64,000 bases of DNA, taken from DAOTYE01 sp034434915 (GTDB lineage Bacteria; Chloroflexota; Dehalococcoidia; Dehalococcoidales; RBG-16-60-22). Location of the stretch: contig DAOTYE010000001.1 in NCBI GenBank assembly GCA_034434915.1, positions 54,272 through 118,271 on the forward strand, given 5' to 3'. The position numbers and the translations under genes were made by a program. Below are positions 26,527 through 35,256 of this stretch, piece after piece (position 1 is the first letter of the stretch; each line of letters opens with the position of its first letter). The notes under the pieces were generated by a model, which saw nothing but the letters and a program-made list of their open reading frames with translations, ran no database searches and was not told where the DNA came from.

Positions 26527-27453
26527 CTATTTCTTCTTTCTGGGATAGACGGGAGTGCACCAGTCCAGATACTTGGGATTGTTTCCTTTGATGACGTCAA
26601 AATAGATTTTCTGTAGCTTCTTGGTGATTCTGCCGATTTCCCCGTTGCCGATGGGACGGTGGTCTATCTCTGACACCGGCGTGATATGCGCCGCCGTCCC
26701 GGTCATGAAGCACTCATCTGCGGTATAGAGCTCACTGCGGTCAATGGGGCGCTCAATGGTCTCCAGCTTCAGCTCATTTTTTGCCAGCTTGATGACCGTG
26801 TCCCGGGTAATGCCGGGCAGTATGCTGTCTGATAGGCGGGTGGTCACCAGCTTGCCGTCAATCACCAAAAAGATGTTTTCGCCACTGCATTCAGAGACAT
26901 GCCCATCAGGCGTGAGCATGATTGCCTCATCATAGCCGTTCTCAATCGCCTCGGTCTTGGCAAGGGAGTTATTGACATATATGCCGCAGATTTTGCCGCT
27001 GGGCGGGATGGCATTATCATCCGGGCGCCGCCAGGAAGAGATACAGCATCTGGCTTTATCCACATCAATATACTTGCCCCAGGGGATGGTGAGGATGAAG
27101 ATGTCATCTTCCAGGCCGTGGAGCCTCAGCCCCAGCGCTTCAGAGCTTTTGTAAGCTACCGGACGGATATACATATCTTCTTTATTACCGCATTTCCGGA
27201 TTAGCTCCACGGTAATATCGCAGAGCTCATTCACGGATTGGGGCAGGTTTATTTTAAGCAGTTTACAACCGTTGAGCAATCGCCGGTAGTGCTCCGGAAG
27301 ACGGAAGATATACATCTGCTCCTGTTCTTTGTTCCAGTTCCCGCGGATGCCCTCAAAGACTGCGGTGCCGTAGTGCAGGGAGTGAGTCATGATGCTGACT
27401 CTGGCGTCCGCGAGAGGAACAAACTTCTTCTGAAAGTAAGCATAGGCAGGCAT
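26527..27453 (-). CDS. ilvE: Branched-chain amino acid aminotransferase
   Basis: The 308-residue class IV aminotransferase has SLHYGTAVFEGIRG, RPVAYKSSEALG, the PLP lysine in NNSLAKTEAIENGYDEAI, and HVSECSGENIF. It performs the final transamination of Leu, Ile and Val synthesis. The ATG has AAGGAG 8 nt upstream. It is transcribed from a promoter overlapped by a perfect inverted repeat, divergent from the E1 alpha gene. Confidence 0.95.
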   Translation of the reverse strand: MPAYAYFQKKFVPLADARVSIMTHSLHYGTAVFEGIRGNWNKEQEQMYIFRLPEHYRRLLNGCKLLKINLPQSVNELCDITVELIRKCGNKEDMYIRPVAYKSSEALGLRLHGLEDDIFILTIPWGKYIDVDKARCCISSWRRPDDNAIPPSGKICGIYVNNSLAKTEAIENGYDEAIMLTPDGHVSECSGENIFLVIDGKLVTTRLSDSILPGITRDTVIKLAKNELKLETIERPIDRSELYTADECFMTGTAAHITPVSEIDHRPIGNGEIGRITKKLQKIYFDVIKGNNPKYLDWCTPVYPRKKK

Positions 27454-27473
27454 ACCGGTCTCCTTACAGTTTA

Positions 27474-27494
27474 ACTATAATTCCCCATTATAGT
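27474..27494. promoter_or_regulatory. Inverted repeat (candidate operator) over the ilvE -10 box
   Basis: ACTATAAT (27474-27481) and ATTATAGT (27487-27494) form a perfect 8-bp inverted repeat with a 5-bp spacer that includes the ilvE -10 hexamer. The binding protein is unknown. Confidence 0.55.
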
Positions 27495-27515
27495 AGCAAC
27501 GAGATGAAAAAACAA
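27487..27515 (-). promoter_or_regulatory. Promoter of ilvE
   Basis: TTGTTT (27510-27515) and TATAAT (27487-27492) are spaced 17 bp on the minus strand. Confidence 0.65.
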
Positions 27516-27707
27516 GCTGGCAGACAGGTATCAGTTCAAGCACCAGTTTTAGCATCTTTTCAAAAACAGGAAAATGGATGACGTGATGGCGATTCAGAGC
27601 ATAGCTCTTACTGGGAGGCAGTCTAATTAAGGCGTGAGAGATTGATGCGCCGGTGAAAAGCGGCAATAAATAGCTTATGTCTGTTGTTTTCCAACGGAAA
27701 AGATGCC

Positions 27708-27736
27708 TTGACATGACCATTTTCGGGCAATATAGT
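27708..27736 (+). promoter_or_regulatory. Promoter of the E1 alpha/beta operon
   Basis: TTGACA (27708-27713) and TATAGT (27731-27736) are 17 bp apart, 36 bp before the TTG start codon. Confidence 0.75.
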
Positions 27737-27772
27737 GGGATTGGGATATTGAGAGCTTGACGGAGGTGATGC

Positions 27773-28765
27773 TTGGTTGTCAGTATTTCCGAGCGTGCTA
27801 TTTCCTCTGCGCTGACTAAAGAGAAGCTGGCTGATTTGTACCGGGTGATGGTGCGTATCCGCGCTTTTGAAGAGCGGGTGGCAAAAGAGTTCAATCGCGG
27901 CAAAATACCATGTCATGCTCATCTTTACATCGGACAGGAGGCAATCGCCACCGGCGCCTGCGCCAGCCTGCGACCTGACGATTATATCATCAGCAATCAC
28001 CGCGGGCATGGACATCTCATCGCCAAGGGCGGCAGGACTGACCTCATGATGGCGGAGCTGTTCGGGAAAAGGACCGGGTATTGCAAAGGCAAGGGCGGCT
28101 CCATGCACTGCGCAGATTTTGACCTGGGCATCCTGGGGGCTAACGGCATCGTGGGTGCGGGCATCACCATTGCTGGCGGCGCGGCACTCACCGCCAAACT
28201 GAAAAAGACGGGGCAGGTCTGCGTCTGCTTCTTCGGCGATGGCGCCTCAAATACCTCGCGGTTCCATGAGGGCATTAACTTTGCCTCCATTCTAAAGCTA
28301 CCCGTGGTCTATATCGCGGAAAACAATCAGTATGCCATCAGCGTGCCTTTCAACTATGCGTCAAATGTGGCCCGAATAGCTGACCGAGCCTGTGCTTACG
28401 GTATCCCGGGCAAGACGATTGATGGCAACGATGTCCTAACGGTTTATGATACGGTGAGGGAAGCGGTGGAGAGGGCGCGCCATGGCGGTGGTCCATCGCT
28501 TATTGAGTGCCAGACGTTCCGCTGGGCGGGGCATTATACCAGCGACCCTCAGAGCTATGTCAGCAAGGAAGTGATTGATGAGTGGAAGAAAAATGACCCC
28601 ATTCCGAGGTTCCGGAAATACCTCGTTGAGCGTGGTTTTTTGACCGCAGAAGAAGTAGAAAGAATTCACCGGGAAATCAGCGATGAGATTGAAACGGCGG
28701 TCAAGTTCGCTGATGAGAGCCCGTATCCGGCGCCGGAAGAAACGCTGGAAGACGTTTATGCGTAG
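27773..28765 (+). CDS. Thiamine diphosphate-dependent 2-oxoacid/acetoin dehydrogenase E1, alpha subunit
   Basis: The 330-residue protein has E1 alpha features: RIRAFEERVAKEF, HLYIGQEAIATG, NHRGHGH, and the ThDP/Mg motif FFGDGASNTSRFHEG ending in AENNQYA. It decarboxylates pyruvate, acetoin or a branched 2-oxoacid in partnership with E1 beta encoded 8 bp downstream. The substrate is not decided by sequence alone. The start is a TTG with CGGAGGTGA upstream. No E2 or E3 gene accompanies it. Confidence 0.92.
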   Translation: MVVSISERAISSALTKEKLADLYRVMVRIRAFEERVAKEFNRGKIPCHAHLYIGQEAIATGACASLRPDDYIISNHRGHGHLIAKGGRTDLMMAELFGKRTGYCKGKGGSMHCADFDLGILGANGIVGAGITIAGGAALTAKLKKTGQVCVCFFGDGASNTSRFHEGINFASILKLPVVYIAENNQYAISVPFNYASNVARIADRACAYGIPGKTIDGNDVLTVYDTVREAVERARHGGGPSLIECQTFRWAGHYTSDPQSYVSKEVIDEWKKNDPIPRFRKYLVERGFLTAEEVERIHREISDEIETAVKFADESPYPAPEETLEDVYA

Positions 28766-28773
28766 GTGCAGAA

Positions 28774-29751
28774 ATGCCAGAGCTTAATTTCATCCAGGCA
28801 ATCAACCAGGCGATTGATGAAGAGATGCGGCGGGACCCGTCTATAGTGGTGCTGGGAGAGGATGTGCGGGCGCTGGGCGCACCGCTTGGCGAATTCAAAG
28901 GGCTATTTGAGAAGTATGGCGCTGAGCGTGTCATTGATACGCCCATCTCGGAAACCGCCATCCTGGGTGCGGCTATTGGCGCCGCCGCCACTGGCTTGAG
29001 ACCCATCGCCAATATCATGTATGCCAATTTCCTGGGGGTGTGTGGTGATGAATTGATTAACCAGCTCACCAATATGCGCTACATGTTTGGCGGGAAAATA
29101 AAAGTCCCGGTTACCATCATGTCTTATACCGGCGCCGGCACCCGCCACGCCGCCCAGCATTCCCGAAACCTCTACGGCTGGCTCATGAATGTTACCGGGC
29201 TCAAAATCAGCGTACCATCAACCCCATATGATGCCAAGGGATTGCTCAAGTCAGCACTGCGGGAGAATAATCCCACCATCTTTCTCTATCATGCTACACT
29301 GGTTAAGCGCGGCATCAAGAGCAATGTCCCGGCAGAAGAATACACCATCCCGCTGGGCAAAGCGGACATCAAACGGGAAGGCAAGGATGTGACGGTGGTG
29401 GCGATGGGACTCATGGTGCATGAAGCCCTTGAGGCGGCGGCAATGCTGGAGAAGAAAGATATCAGCATTGAGGTCATTGACCCGCGGACACTGGTGCCGC
29501 TGGACAAAGAGACAATTATCAGCTCAATAAAGAAGACGGGACGCCTCATCATTATGGATGAAGAGCCAAAGACGGGAAGCGCCGCGGGGGAGATTGCCGC
29601 TATTATTGCCGATGAGGCGTTTGATTATATGGATGCACCCATCAAACGAGTGTGCGCTCCGGATACCCCGGTGCCTTACAGTCCGGTGCTGGAGGATTTC
29701 TGGATACCTGATGAGAACGCGCTCGTTAAAGCGGTGAGCGAGGTGGTCTGA
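28774..29751 (+). CDS. 2-oxoacid/acetoin dehydrogenase E1, beta subunit
   Basis: The 325-residue E1 beta has the transketolase pyrimidine-binding domain (FIQAINQAIDEEMRRDPSIVVLGEDV, DTPISETAILGAAIGAA) and the C-terminal domain (VIDPRTLVPLDKETI, DEEPKTGSAAGEIAA). It completes the alpha2beta2 E1 enzyme with the upstream gene. A strong terminator follows 24 bp after the stop, so the operon ends here without an E2 acyltransferase or lipoamide dehydrogenase. Confidence 0.93.
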   Translation: MPELNFIQAINQAIDEEMRRDPSIVVLGEDVRALGAPLGEFKGLFEKYGAERVIDTPISETAILGAAIGAAATGLRPIANIMYANFLGVCGDELINQLTNMRYMFGGKIKVPVTIMSYTGAGTRHAAQHSRNLYGWLMNVTGLKISVPSTPYDAKGLLKSALRENNPTIFLYHATLVKRGIKSNVPAEEYTIPLGKADIKREGKDVTVVAMGLMVHEALEAAAMLEKKDISIEVIDPRTLVPLDKETIISSIKKTGRLIIMDEEPKTGSAAGEIAAIIADEAFDYMDAPIKRVCAPDTPVPYSPVLEDFWIPDENALVKAVSEVV

Positions 29752-29775
29752 CAGCCATCTCAGTCTAATTTTGAG

Positions 29776-29801
29776 GGGGAGGTGGAAGCCTCCCCTTTTT
29801 T
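29776..29801 (+). terminator. Intrinsic terminator after the E1 operon
   Basis: GGGGAGG (29776-29782) pairs with CCTCCCC (29789-29795), followed by six T. Confidence 0.9.
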
Positions 29802-29813
29802 GTGCGCTTATGG

Positions 29814-29842
29814 TTGACTTATTATTAAGCCAGTGGCATACT
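29814..29842 (+). promoter_or_regulatory. Promoter of the Lrp-type regulator
   Basis: TTGACT (29814-29819) and CATACT (29837-29842) are 17 bp apart. Predicted initiation near 29849 coincides with the start codons at 29847/29850. Confidence 0.65.
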
Positions 29843-29846
29843 AATC

Positions 29847-30314
29847 ATGATGATAAGCGAGCTTGATGAGCGCCTTATTATAGAGCTATCAAAGGCTGCC
29901 CGCCAGAGCAGTGCGGAGCTCGCCCGAAAGCTGAACGTCAGTGAGACCACCATCCGCCGCCGTATTCAGCATCTTGAAAAAACAGGCGTAGTCAGTTTCA
30001 AAGCCACCATTGACCCGGCAAAGCTGGGCTACAGCATTACGGCTATCATTGCCATTGAGGTGGAGCTGGGGAAGATAGATGAAGTCTCAGACGCCCTCGC
30101 CAGCCATCCCAGCGTGCGTTACGTATGTCTCTGTACCGGAAGCCATGACATCTTCGTCGGCACCTGGTTTCATTCCTCGGCAGACCTCACCGAGTTTGTC
30201 AAGAACTACTTGGCGAAAATCCACGGGCTGAGAAAAAGCGAGACATTCATCATCCTTGATGTCAAGAAAGACGAAGTCGGCTGGCTCGGCACGCCGAAAG
30301 GAAGCACAGCTTGA
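29847..30314 (+). CDS. Lrp/AsnC family transcriptional regulator
   Basis: The 155-residue protein has the AsnC-type helix-turn-helix (ELDERLIIELSKAARQSSAELARKLNVSETTIRRRI) and a C-terminal RAM ligand-binding domain (AIIAIEVELGKIDEV, VCLCTGSHDIFVGTWF). It probably senses an amino acid. Two adjacent ATG codons (29847, 29850) have no Shine-Dalgarno site and sit at the predicted transcription start, so a leaderless mRNA is likely. Targets might include ilvE or the E1 genes next door; that is only contextual. Confidence 0.9.
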   Translation: MMISELDERLIIELSKAARQSSAELARKLNVSETTIRRRIQHLEKTGVVSFKATIDPAKLGYSITAIIAIEVELGKIDEVSDALASHPSVRYVCLCTGSHDIFVGTWFHSSADLTEFVKNYLAKIHGLRKSETFIILDVKKDEVGWLGTPKGSTA

Positions 30315-30365
30315 GTCCCTGCATCCTATCGTTTAGCAACTAGAAAGCGAAGGTAATCATTAATC

Positions 30366-31166
30366 ATGGGGAAATTTCTGATTAGCGATGAATTGAAGCG
30401 GATTATCAACGATATTGCAGAGGTGGCGGGTTACGTCTGGGAGAAGGGATGGTCAGTGAAAAACGGGGGCAATTTTTCAGTGGACGTGACCGGGCTGGTG
30501 CCGATAGATAAACTCAGCTTAAGCCTTTTCCCCTGTGTTAATGCCAAAATACCTGCCGCTGAATTGGCGGGACGGTACTTTCTCATTAAAATCACGGGCT
30601 TCCGCTTCCGCGACCTCTCCCGAAATCCAGAAAAGGGGTTGCTTTTGATTGGCATTTCGGAAAAAGCGGATAGTTATTATTATCTCTGGGGAGGCGAGGG
30701 ACCGCAGAGCAAACCCACAGCTGAGTTCATCCCGCATATGAAAATTCACGCCTTCCTGCGCAGAAATAAGCTTCCTCAAAAAGCAGTGCTCCATACCCAT
30801 CCCAATCACCTCATTGCGCTCACCCACATGGATGACTACGGCAGAGAATCTTTTAACCGCTTTTTGACCGCCACTCACGTGGGCGCCAAGTTCTTTCTGC
30901 CTGAGGGGGTGGGGATGGTGCCGTTTCACCGCGGCGGGAGCGATGAGCTTGCTGATGATACCGTCAAATTGCTTGCCCGGCACAAAGCCGTCCTGTGGGA
31001 AAAGCACGGCTGTACCGCCACCGGCACTGACATCTTTGATGCGTTTGACTATATTGACCTGCTGGATGCCACCGCCAGGGTGTTTTTCATCTGTAAAAGC
31101 GCCGGCTATGAGCCTAAGCCGCTCACCGAAGAGGAACTTGCAGAGTTGAAGCAAGGTCCCATTTAA
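30366..31166 (+). CDS. rhaD: Rhamnulose-1-phosphate aldolase
   Basis: The 266-residue class II aldolase resembles RhaD in length and blocks: GWSVKNGGNFSVDVT, the zinc-binding HTHPNHLIALTH, FFLPEGVGMVPFHRGGSDELA and VLWEKHGCTATGTDIFDAFDYID (third Zn histidine). It splits rhamnulose 1-phosphate to DHAP and lactaldehyde. It precedes rhaB by 27 bp. The rhamnose isomerase RhaA is not in the window. Confidence 0.9.
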   Translation: MGKFLISDELKRIINDIAEVAGYVWEKGWSVKNGGNFSVDVTGLVPIDKLSLSLFPCVNAKIPAAELAGRYFLIKITGFRFRDLSRNPEKGLLLIGISEKADSYYYLWGGEGPQSKPTAEFIPHMKIHAFLRRNKLPQKAVLHTHPNHLIALTHMDDYGRESFNRFLTATHVGAKFFLPEGVGMVPFHRGGSDELADDTVKLLARHKAVLWEKHGCTATGTDIFDAFDYIDLLDATARVFFICKSAGYEPKPLTEEELAELKQGPI

Positions 31167-31193
31167 CCAGCGCCTGAGCTCTTCGGAAAAACC

Positions 31194-32672
31194 GTGATGA
31201 TTGAGCACTACGTAGCAATTGACCTCGGGGCGAGCAGCGGCAGGGTCATCCTTGGTGAAGTAGAAGATAGCAGGCGCATCAGGCTCAGAACAGTCCACGC
31301 TTTTCCCAATGAAATGGTCAATGTTCTAGGGCATCTTCACTGGGACGTTCTGAGCATCTACCGAGAAATACTTGAAGGACTGCGCCTGTGCGCCTCAAAC
31401 CACACCTCTTCTCCTGCCGGGCTCAGCGTGGACACGTGGGGGCTTGATTTCAGTCTGCTGGACAAGCAGGGAAATCTGATATGCAACCCGTTCACCTATC
31501 GGGACAAGCGGACGCGGGGGGTGATGGAGGAGTTTCATGCTAAACTCCCGGCGGCGCGGCTTTATCAGCTGACCGGACTGGAGCCTCGCCCCATCTACTC
31601 CTTATTTCAACTCTACTCCATGGTGCGCGAACAAAGCTCCCTGCTCAGGGTGGCTGATGCGCTACTCTTCATGCCCGACCTTTTCAACTATTTCCTCACC
31701 GGCGTGAAGAAGACTGAGTTTACCCATGCCTCCGGTTCGCAACTCTATAACGTCCACACCGGCGGTTGGGATGACGAGATTTTTCATCACCTGGGACTGC
31801 CTAAAAGCCTGATGCAGGAGATTGTGCCGACGGGGACGGTGTTGGGAAATCTGGTGGAAAGCGTCACCGGTCAGACCGGGATGAGAAGCACCCCCGTCAT
31901 TGCCGGAGCCACCCATGACACGTCAAACGCCGCGGCGGCGGTGCCGGCAGAGGGAGAGGACTTCCTCTATATCAGCTCCGGAACGTGGTCCCTGGTGGGG
32001 ATTGAATCACCCAGGCCGATTATCACTGAAAAGGCATTCAAGTACGGAATCGCCAATCAGGGTGCGGCGTGGGGAGCATTCATGGTGCTTAAAAACATCA
32101 CTGGGCTCTGGCTTCTGCAGGAATGCCGCCGTGAATGGGCGAAGACGCGCGACTATTCGTATAACGAACTCGTGGCGCTGGCGCAAAATACGGCGCCAGT
32201 GGGGTCTTTCATTGACCCTGACCACACGGATTTTTTGAAGCCGGAGTCAATGCCTGAGGCTATCCGTAGCTTCTGCCACAGGACGGGTCAGCCTGTTCCG
32301 GTAGACGTCGGCCAGTATGTCCGCGTCATCCTGGAGAGCCTGGCGCTTGCCTACTGCTATACGCTGGAACAGCTAGAGGATATAAAAGGGAAAAGGATAA
32401 AACAAATACACATTGTCGGCGGTGGGGCGCAGAATCCTCTTCTGAGCCAGTTTGCCGCTGACGCTACGGGATTGCCGGTATATGCCGGTCCGGTGGAGGC
32501 GACGGCGGCGGGGAACGTCCTTATTCAAGCAATGACGTTCGGCAAAATCAAGTCTCACCAGGAGCTGAGAGAGGTGGTCAGGAGCTCCTTTCATCTTAAT
32601 AAGTATGAGCCGAAACCGACGCCTTACTGGTACAAAGCCTATGAACGCTTCAAGGCGTTGAAACAGGGGTGA
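31194..32672 (+). CDS. rhaB: Rhamnulokinase
   Basis: The 492-residue FGGY-family kinase matches RhaB: VAIDLGASSGRVILGEV at the N-terminus, SVDTWGLDFSLLD, the HDTSNAAAAVPA region with YISSGTWSLVG, and the adenosine-site IHIVGGGAQNPLLSQFAADATG. It phosphorylates L-rhamnulose for the aldolase encoded just upstream. Another in-frame ATG lies one codon in. The epimerase gene follows by 27 bp, consistent with one operon. Confidence 0.94.
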   Translation: MMIEHYVAIDLGASSGRVILGEVEDSRRIRLRTVHAFPNEMVNVLGHLHWDVLSIYREILEGLRLCASNHTSSPAGLSVDTWGLDFSLLDKQGNLICNPFTYRDKRTRGVMEEFHAKLPAARLYQLTGLEPRPIYSLFQLYSMVREQSSLLRVADALLFMPDLFNYFLTGVKKTEFTHASGSQLYNVHTGGWDDEIFHHLGLPKSLMQEIVPTGTVLGNLVESVTGQTGMRSTPVIAGATHDTSNAAAAVPAEGEDFLYISSGTWSLVGIESPRPIITEKAFKYGIANQGAAWGAFMVLKNITGLWLLQECRREWAKTRDYSYNELVALAQNTAPVGSFIDPDHTDFLKPESMPEAIRSFCHRTGQPVPVDVGQYVRVILESLALAYCYTLEQLEDIKGKRIKQIHIVGGGAQNPLLSQFAADATGLPVYAGPVEATAAGNVLIQAMTFGKIKSHQELREVVRSSFHLNKYEPKPTPYWYKAYERFKALKQG

Positions 32673-32699
32673 AGTTATGATGTTGCAGAGAGGTGACGT

Positions 32700-33683
32700 A
32701 TGACTGTAATGATTACCGGTGGCACCGGCATGATTGGAGCGGCGGTCGCCCGCGAGCTTCTCAAAAGAGGAGAGCGCCCTGTCCTGTTTGACATCGCGCC
32801 CAAGCCGGACTACGTGGCGGACATCAGGGAAAAAGTCAAAGTTGTTCCGGGGGATTTGAAAGTCTGGTCTGAGGTGCTCAACGCAGTGAAAGACAATCAA
32901 GTTGAGGGCATCTTCCATCTCGGGGCGATGATGGGGCGTCCTTCAGATGAAAATCCCTGGGGCTCGTTCCAGACTAATGTCGCCGGCACAATGCATATCT
33001 TTGAGGCGGCGCGTTACTTTGGGGTAAAGAGAGTCTTTTTCGCCAGCAGCACCAGCACGTTCGCTCTCGGCAGTGCAGAAGTGGTTACCGATGAGACCAT
33101 CCAGCGTCCCACCACTGCCTACGCCATAGGCAAGCTCTATTGTGAACTGCTGGGCCGCTTTTACCGGCGGAAGTTCGGGCTGGATTTCCGCTGTGTGCGC
33201 TATTCCACGGTGATGAGCCCGGCGGTCAGGGTGAAGTCTTTTACCCAGTTCGGCAACCTGATGATACGGAGCGCTGTGCTGGGCGAGCCATTTGAGTGCT
33301 TTGTGGCGGAGGAATCGGTAACGCCTGTAATTTACATAAAAGATGCAGTCAGAGCGGCTGTCACACTTTACTACGCGCCTGCCGACCGCATCAAGACGGT
33401 CTGCTATAACGTCTCCGGTGTGGAACCGGCGCCGGCGGCGAAGGAGATAGAGCTTGCTATTAAAAAGGTGATTCCCGGCGCTAACATCAGCTATAAGCCG
33501 GACCCGGCGGTCATGGAGTATCTGGCAGTTCAGCCAATGCGGGTCATTGACGATAGTAAGGCGAGGGAGGAATGGGGCTGGCAGGCGCAGTATAACACTC
33601 TGGACAAGATGGTGGCGGACTTCATCGCTGAAGCCAGGAGAAGTCCAGAGCTATACGGGCTTAGCGCACCCCCAGGAAAATGA
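32700..33683 (+). CDS. NAD-dependent epimerase/dehydratase family protein
   Basis: The 327-residue extended SDR has the Rossmann motif ITGGTGMIGAAVARELL at residues 5-21, the catalytic SSTSTFALG region and YAIGK (Tyr and Lys of the SDR triad). It resembles L-threonine dehydrogenase-like and sugar-nucleotide epimerase-like members; the substrate is not evident. The ATG follows AGAGAGGTGAC. Position after rhaDB hints at a sugar or sugar-acid substrate. Confidence 0.85.
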   Translation: MTVMITGGTGMIGAAVARELLKRGERPVLFDIAPKPDYVADIREKVKVVPGDLKVWSEVLNAVKDNQVEGIFHLGAMMGRPSDENPWGSFQTNVAGTMHIFEAARYFGVKRVFFASSTSTFALGSAEVVTDETIQRPTTAYAIGKLYCELLGRFYRRKFGLDFRCVRYSTVMSPAVRVKSFTQFGNLMIRSAVLGEPFECFVAEESVTPVIYIKDAVRAAVTLYYAPADRIKTVCYNVSGVEPAPAAKEIELAIKKVIPGANISYKPDPAVMEYLAVQPMRVIDDSKAREEWGWQAQYNTLDKMVADFIAEARRSPELYGLSAPPGK

Positions 33684-33851
33684 AGAGCAGTAAAACGCCC
33701 GCCCGGAAACCGCGCTTTGCCCCCTTTGTTTCTTATAATCGTCCTCATGTTTGTGAAAGAGGATGCGCGGCGGTATTCCCGCCCCTGAAAACTGATATAA
33801 TTACAGGCAACAGGTCTGAATAAACTCACCCCAAAGATAAGGAGGCAATAC

Positions 33852-35063
33852 ATGGAGAGAGCACTGCAGGGTATCCGTGTGGTTGATTTGACCCATGTCC
33901 TCGCCGGTCCGACGGCGACCATGATTTTAGCTGACCTGGGTGCCGAGGTAATCCATGTTGAACCCCTGTCCGGCGATGATGCGCGAGAGTTTGCTCCTTT
34001 CGTGGGTGAGGTGCACAAGAACCACAGCGCCTATTTTGCCAGCTTGAACCGGAACAAGAAGAGCCTGGCGCTAAACCTGAAACATGAGAGGGGGAAGGAG
34101 ATTCTGCGTCAGCTTATAAAGGTTTCAGATGTCATCATAGAAAACTACAAACCCACCACTATGGCTGAGCTGGGTTTTTCCTGGGAGGTGATTCATAGCC
34201 TGAATCCGGCGATTATCTATGCCTCTATCTCCGGGTTCGGGCGGGACACTCCGGCAGAATACCGCACACGCCCGGCGTATGACATCGTGGCTCAGGCGTA
34301 TAGCGGTCTGATGAGCATCACGGGGCCGGAGGATGGCGTGCCCTGCCGGGTGGGGTCATCAGTGGGAGACATCTTCGCCGGGCACCAGGCGGCGATAGCT
34401 ATCCTTGCGGCGCTCATCCGCCGGGAAAAGACCGGCGTGGGGCAATATTATGACGGCTCCATGGTTGACGGACTCTTTGCGGTGCTGGAAAATGCGGTGG
34501 TGCACTATACGGTGGGCGGCAGAATACCGAAGCCGCAGGGCACCGCCCACTCCAGCATTGCGCCATTCCAGGCTTTCCCCACTGATGACGGCTGGATTAT
34601 CATCGCCATCGGCACAGACAAGACCTGGACGAGGTTCTGCGGGGTGATTGGCCGCCCGGAACTGAGCCAGCATCCGGACTACAAGAATAATCCCCTCAGG
34701 GCAAAGAACAGGAAGTCTCTGGCGGAAATCATCGCAAATGAGACAAAGAAAAGAAAGACCGCAGACTGGTGCCGCATTTTTGAAAAAGAAGAAGTGCCAC
34801 ATTCACCGATAAACAATATGAAGCAGATTTGTGAAGATCCGTGTATAGCTTACCGCCAGATGCTGGTGGAAATAGACCAGCCGGAGATGGGCAGGATTAA
34901 GATTGCCGGTTCGCCACTGCATCTGTCAGAGACGCCGGGGGCGGTCTATGCACCGGCGCCGCGGCTGGGGGAGCATACTGATGAAATCCTGACCGGACTC
35001 CTGAACTATTCAGTTGAGGAGGTTTCTGCGCTGGAGAAATCCGGGGTAATTGGGAGAGGGTAA
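33852..35063 (+). CDS. CaiB/BaiF family CoA-transferase
   Basis: The 403-residue class III CoA-transferase has RVVDLTHVLAGPTATMILADLGAEVIHVEP, NRNKKSLALNLKHERG, the conserved region IIENYKPTTMAELGF with the following GFGRDTPAEYRTRPAYD, and GQYYDGSMVDG. It moves CoA between carboxylic acids; formyl-, carnitine- or succinyl-type substrates cannot be told apart here. The ATG has AAGGAGG 9 nt upstream. The active-site Asp lies in the AYDIVAQAYSG block. Confidence 0.92.
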   Translation: MERALQGIRVVDLTHVLAGPTATMILADLGAEVIHVEPLSGDDAREFAPFVGEVHKNHSAYFASLNRNKKSLALNLKHERGKEILRQLIKVSDVIIENYKPTTMAELGFSWEVIHSLNPAIIYASISGFGRDTPAEYRTRPAYDIVAQAYSGLMSITGPEDGVPCRVGSSVGDIFAGHQAAIAILAALIRREKTGVGQYYDGSMVDGLFAVLENAVVHYTVGGRIPKPQGTAHSSIAPFQAFPTDDGWIIIAIGTDKTWTRFCGVIGRPELSQHPDYKNNPLRAKNRKSLAEIIANETKKRKTADWCRIFEKEEVPHSPINNMKQICEDPCIAYRQMLVEIDQPEMGRIKIAGSPLHLSETPGAVYAPAPRLGEHTDEILTGLLNYSVEEVSALEKSGVIGRG

Positions 35064-35130
35064 ATTCTCAAAAAGAAAGTGGGCATTGGGCGCAACCGTT
35101 ATGGCTTTTGCCAAGGTAACCTTAAGACGC

Positions 35131-35180
35131 AGGAAAGTTACCCCTATTGATGATAACAGGATACTGGGTGTAACTTTTCT
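35131..35180. repeat. Imperfect inverted repeat between convergent genes
   Basis: AGGAAAGTTACCCC (35131-35144) and GGGTGTAACTTTTCT (35166-35180) can pair with one bulge. It lies between the convergent CoA-transferase and DapA-family genes and may act as a terminator, although no clean T-run follows. Confidence 0.4.
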
Positions 35181-35256
35181 GGCAGAAGTGCAGTCAGGTA
35201 AAAAAGAATGTAAAACGCCAGGAATTTGGCCCAATAAACAATTTGCTGATGTAAGG

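Larger units (their letters stand above)
27454..27772. other. 319-bp divergent regulatory region
   Basis: The gap between ilvE and the E1 alpha gene holds the ilvE promoter with its palindrome (27474-27515) and the E1 promoter (27708-27736). The open frames crossing it look like shadows. I see no gene between them. Confidence 0.6.

Noticed and set aside
27475..27903. 142-codon minus-strand frame at the ilvE-E1 gap
   Set aside because: It overlaps the E1 alpha coding start in antisense and covers two strong promoters.
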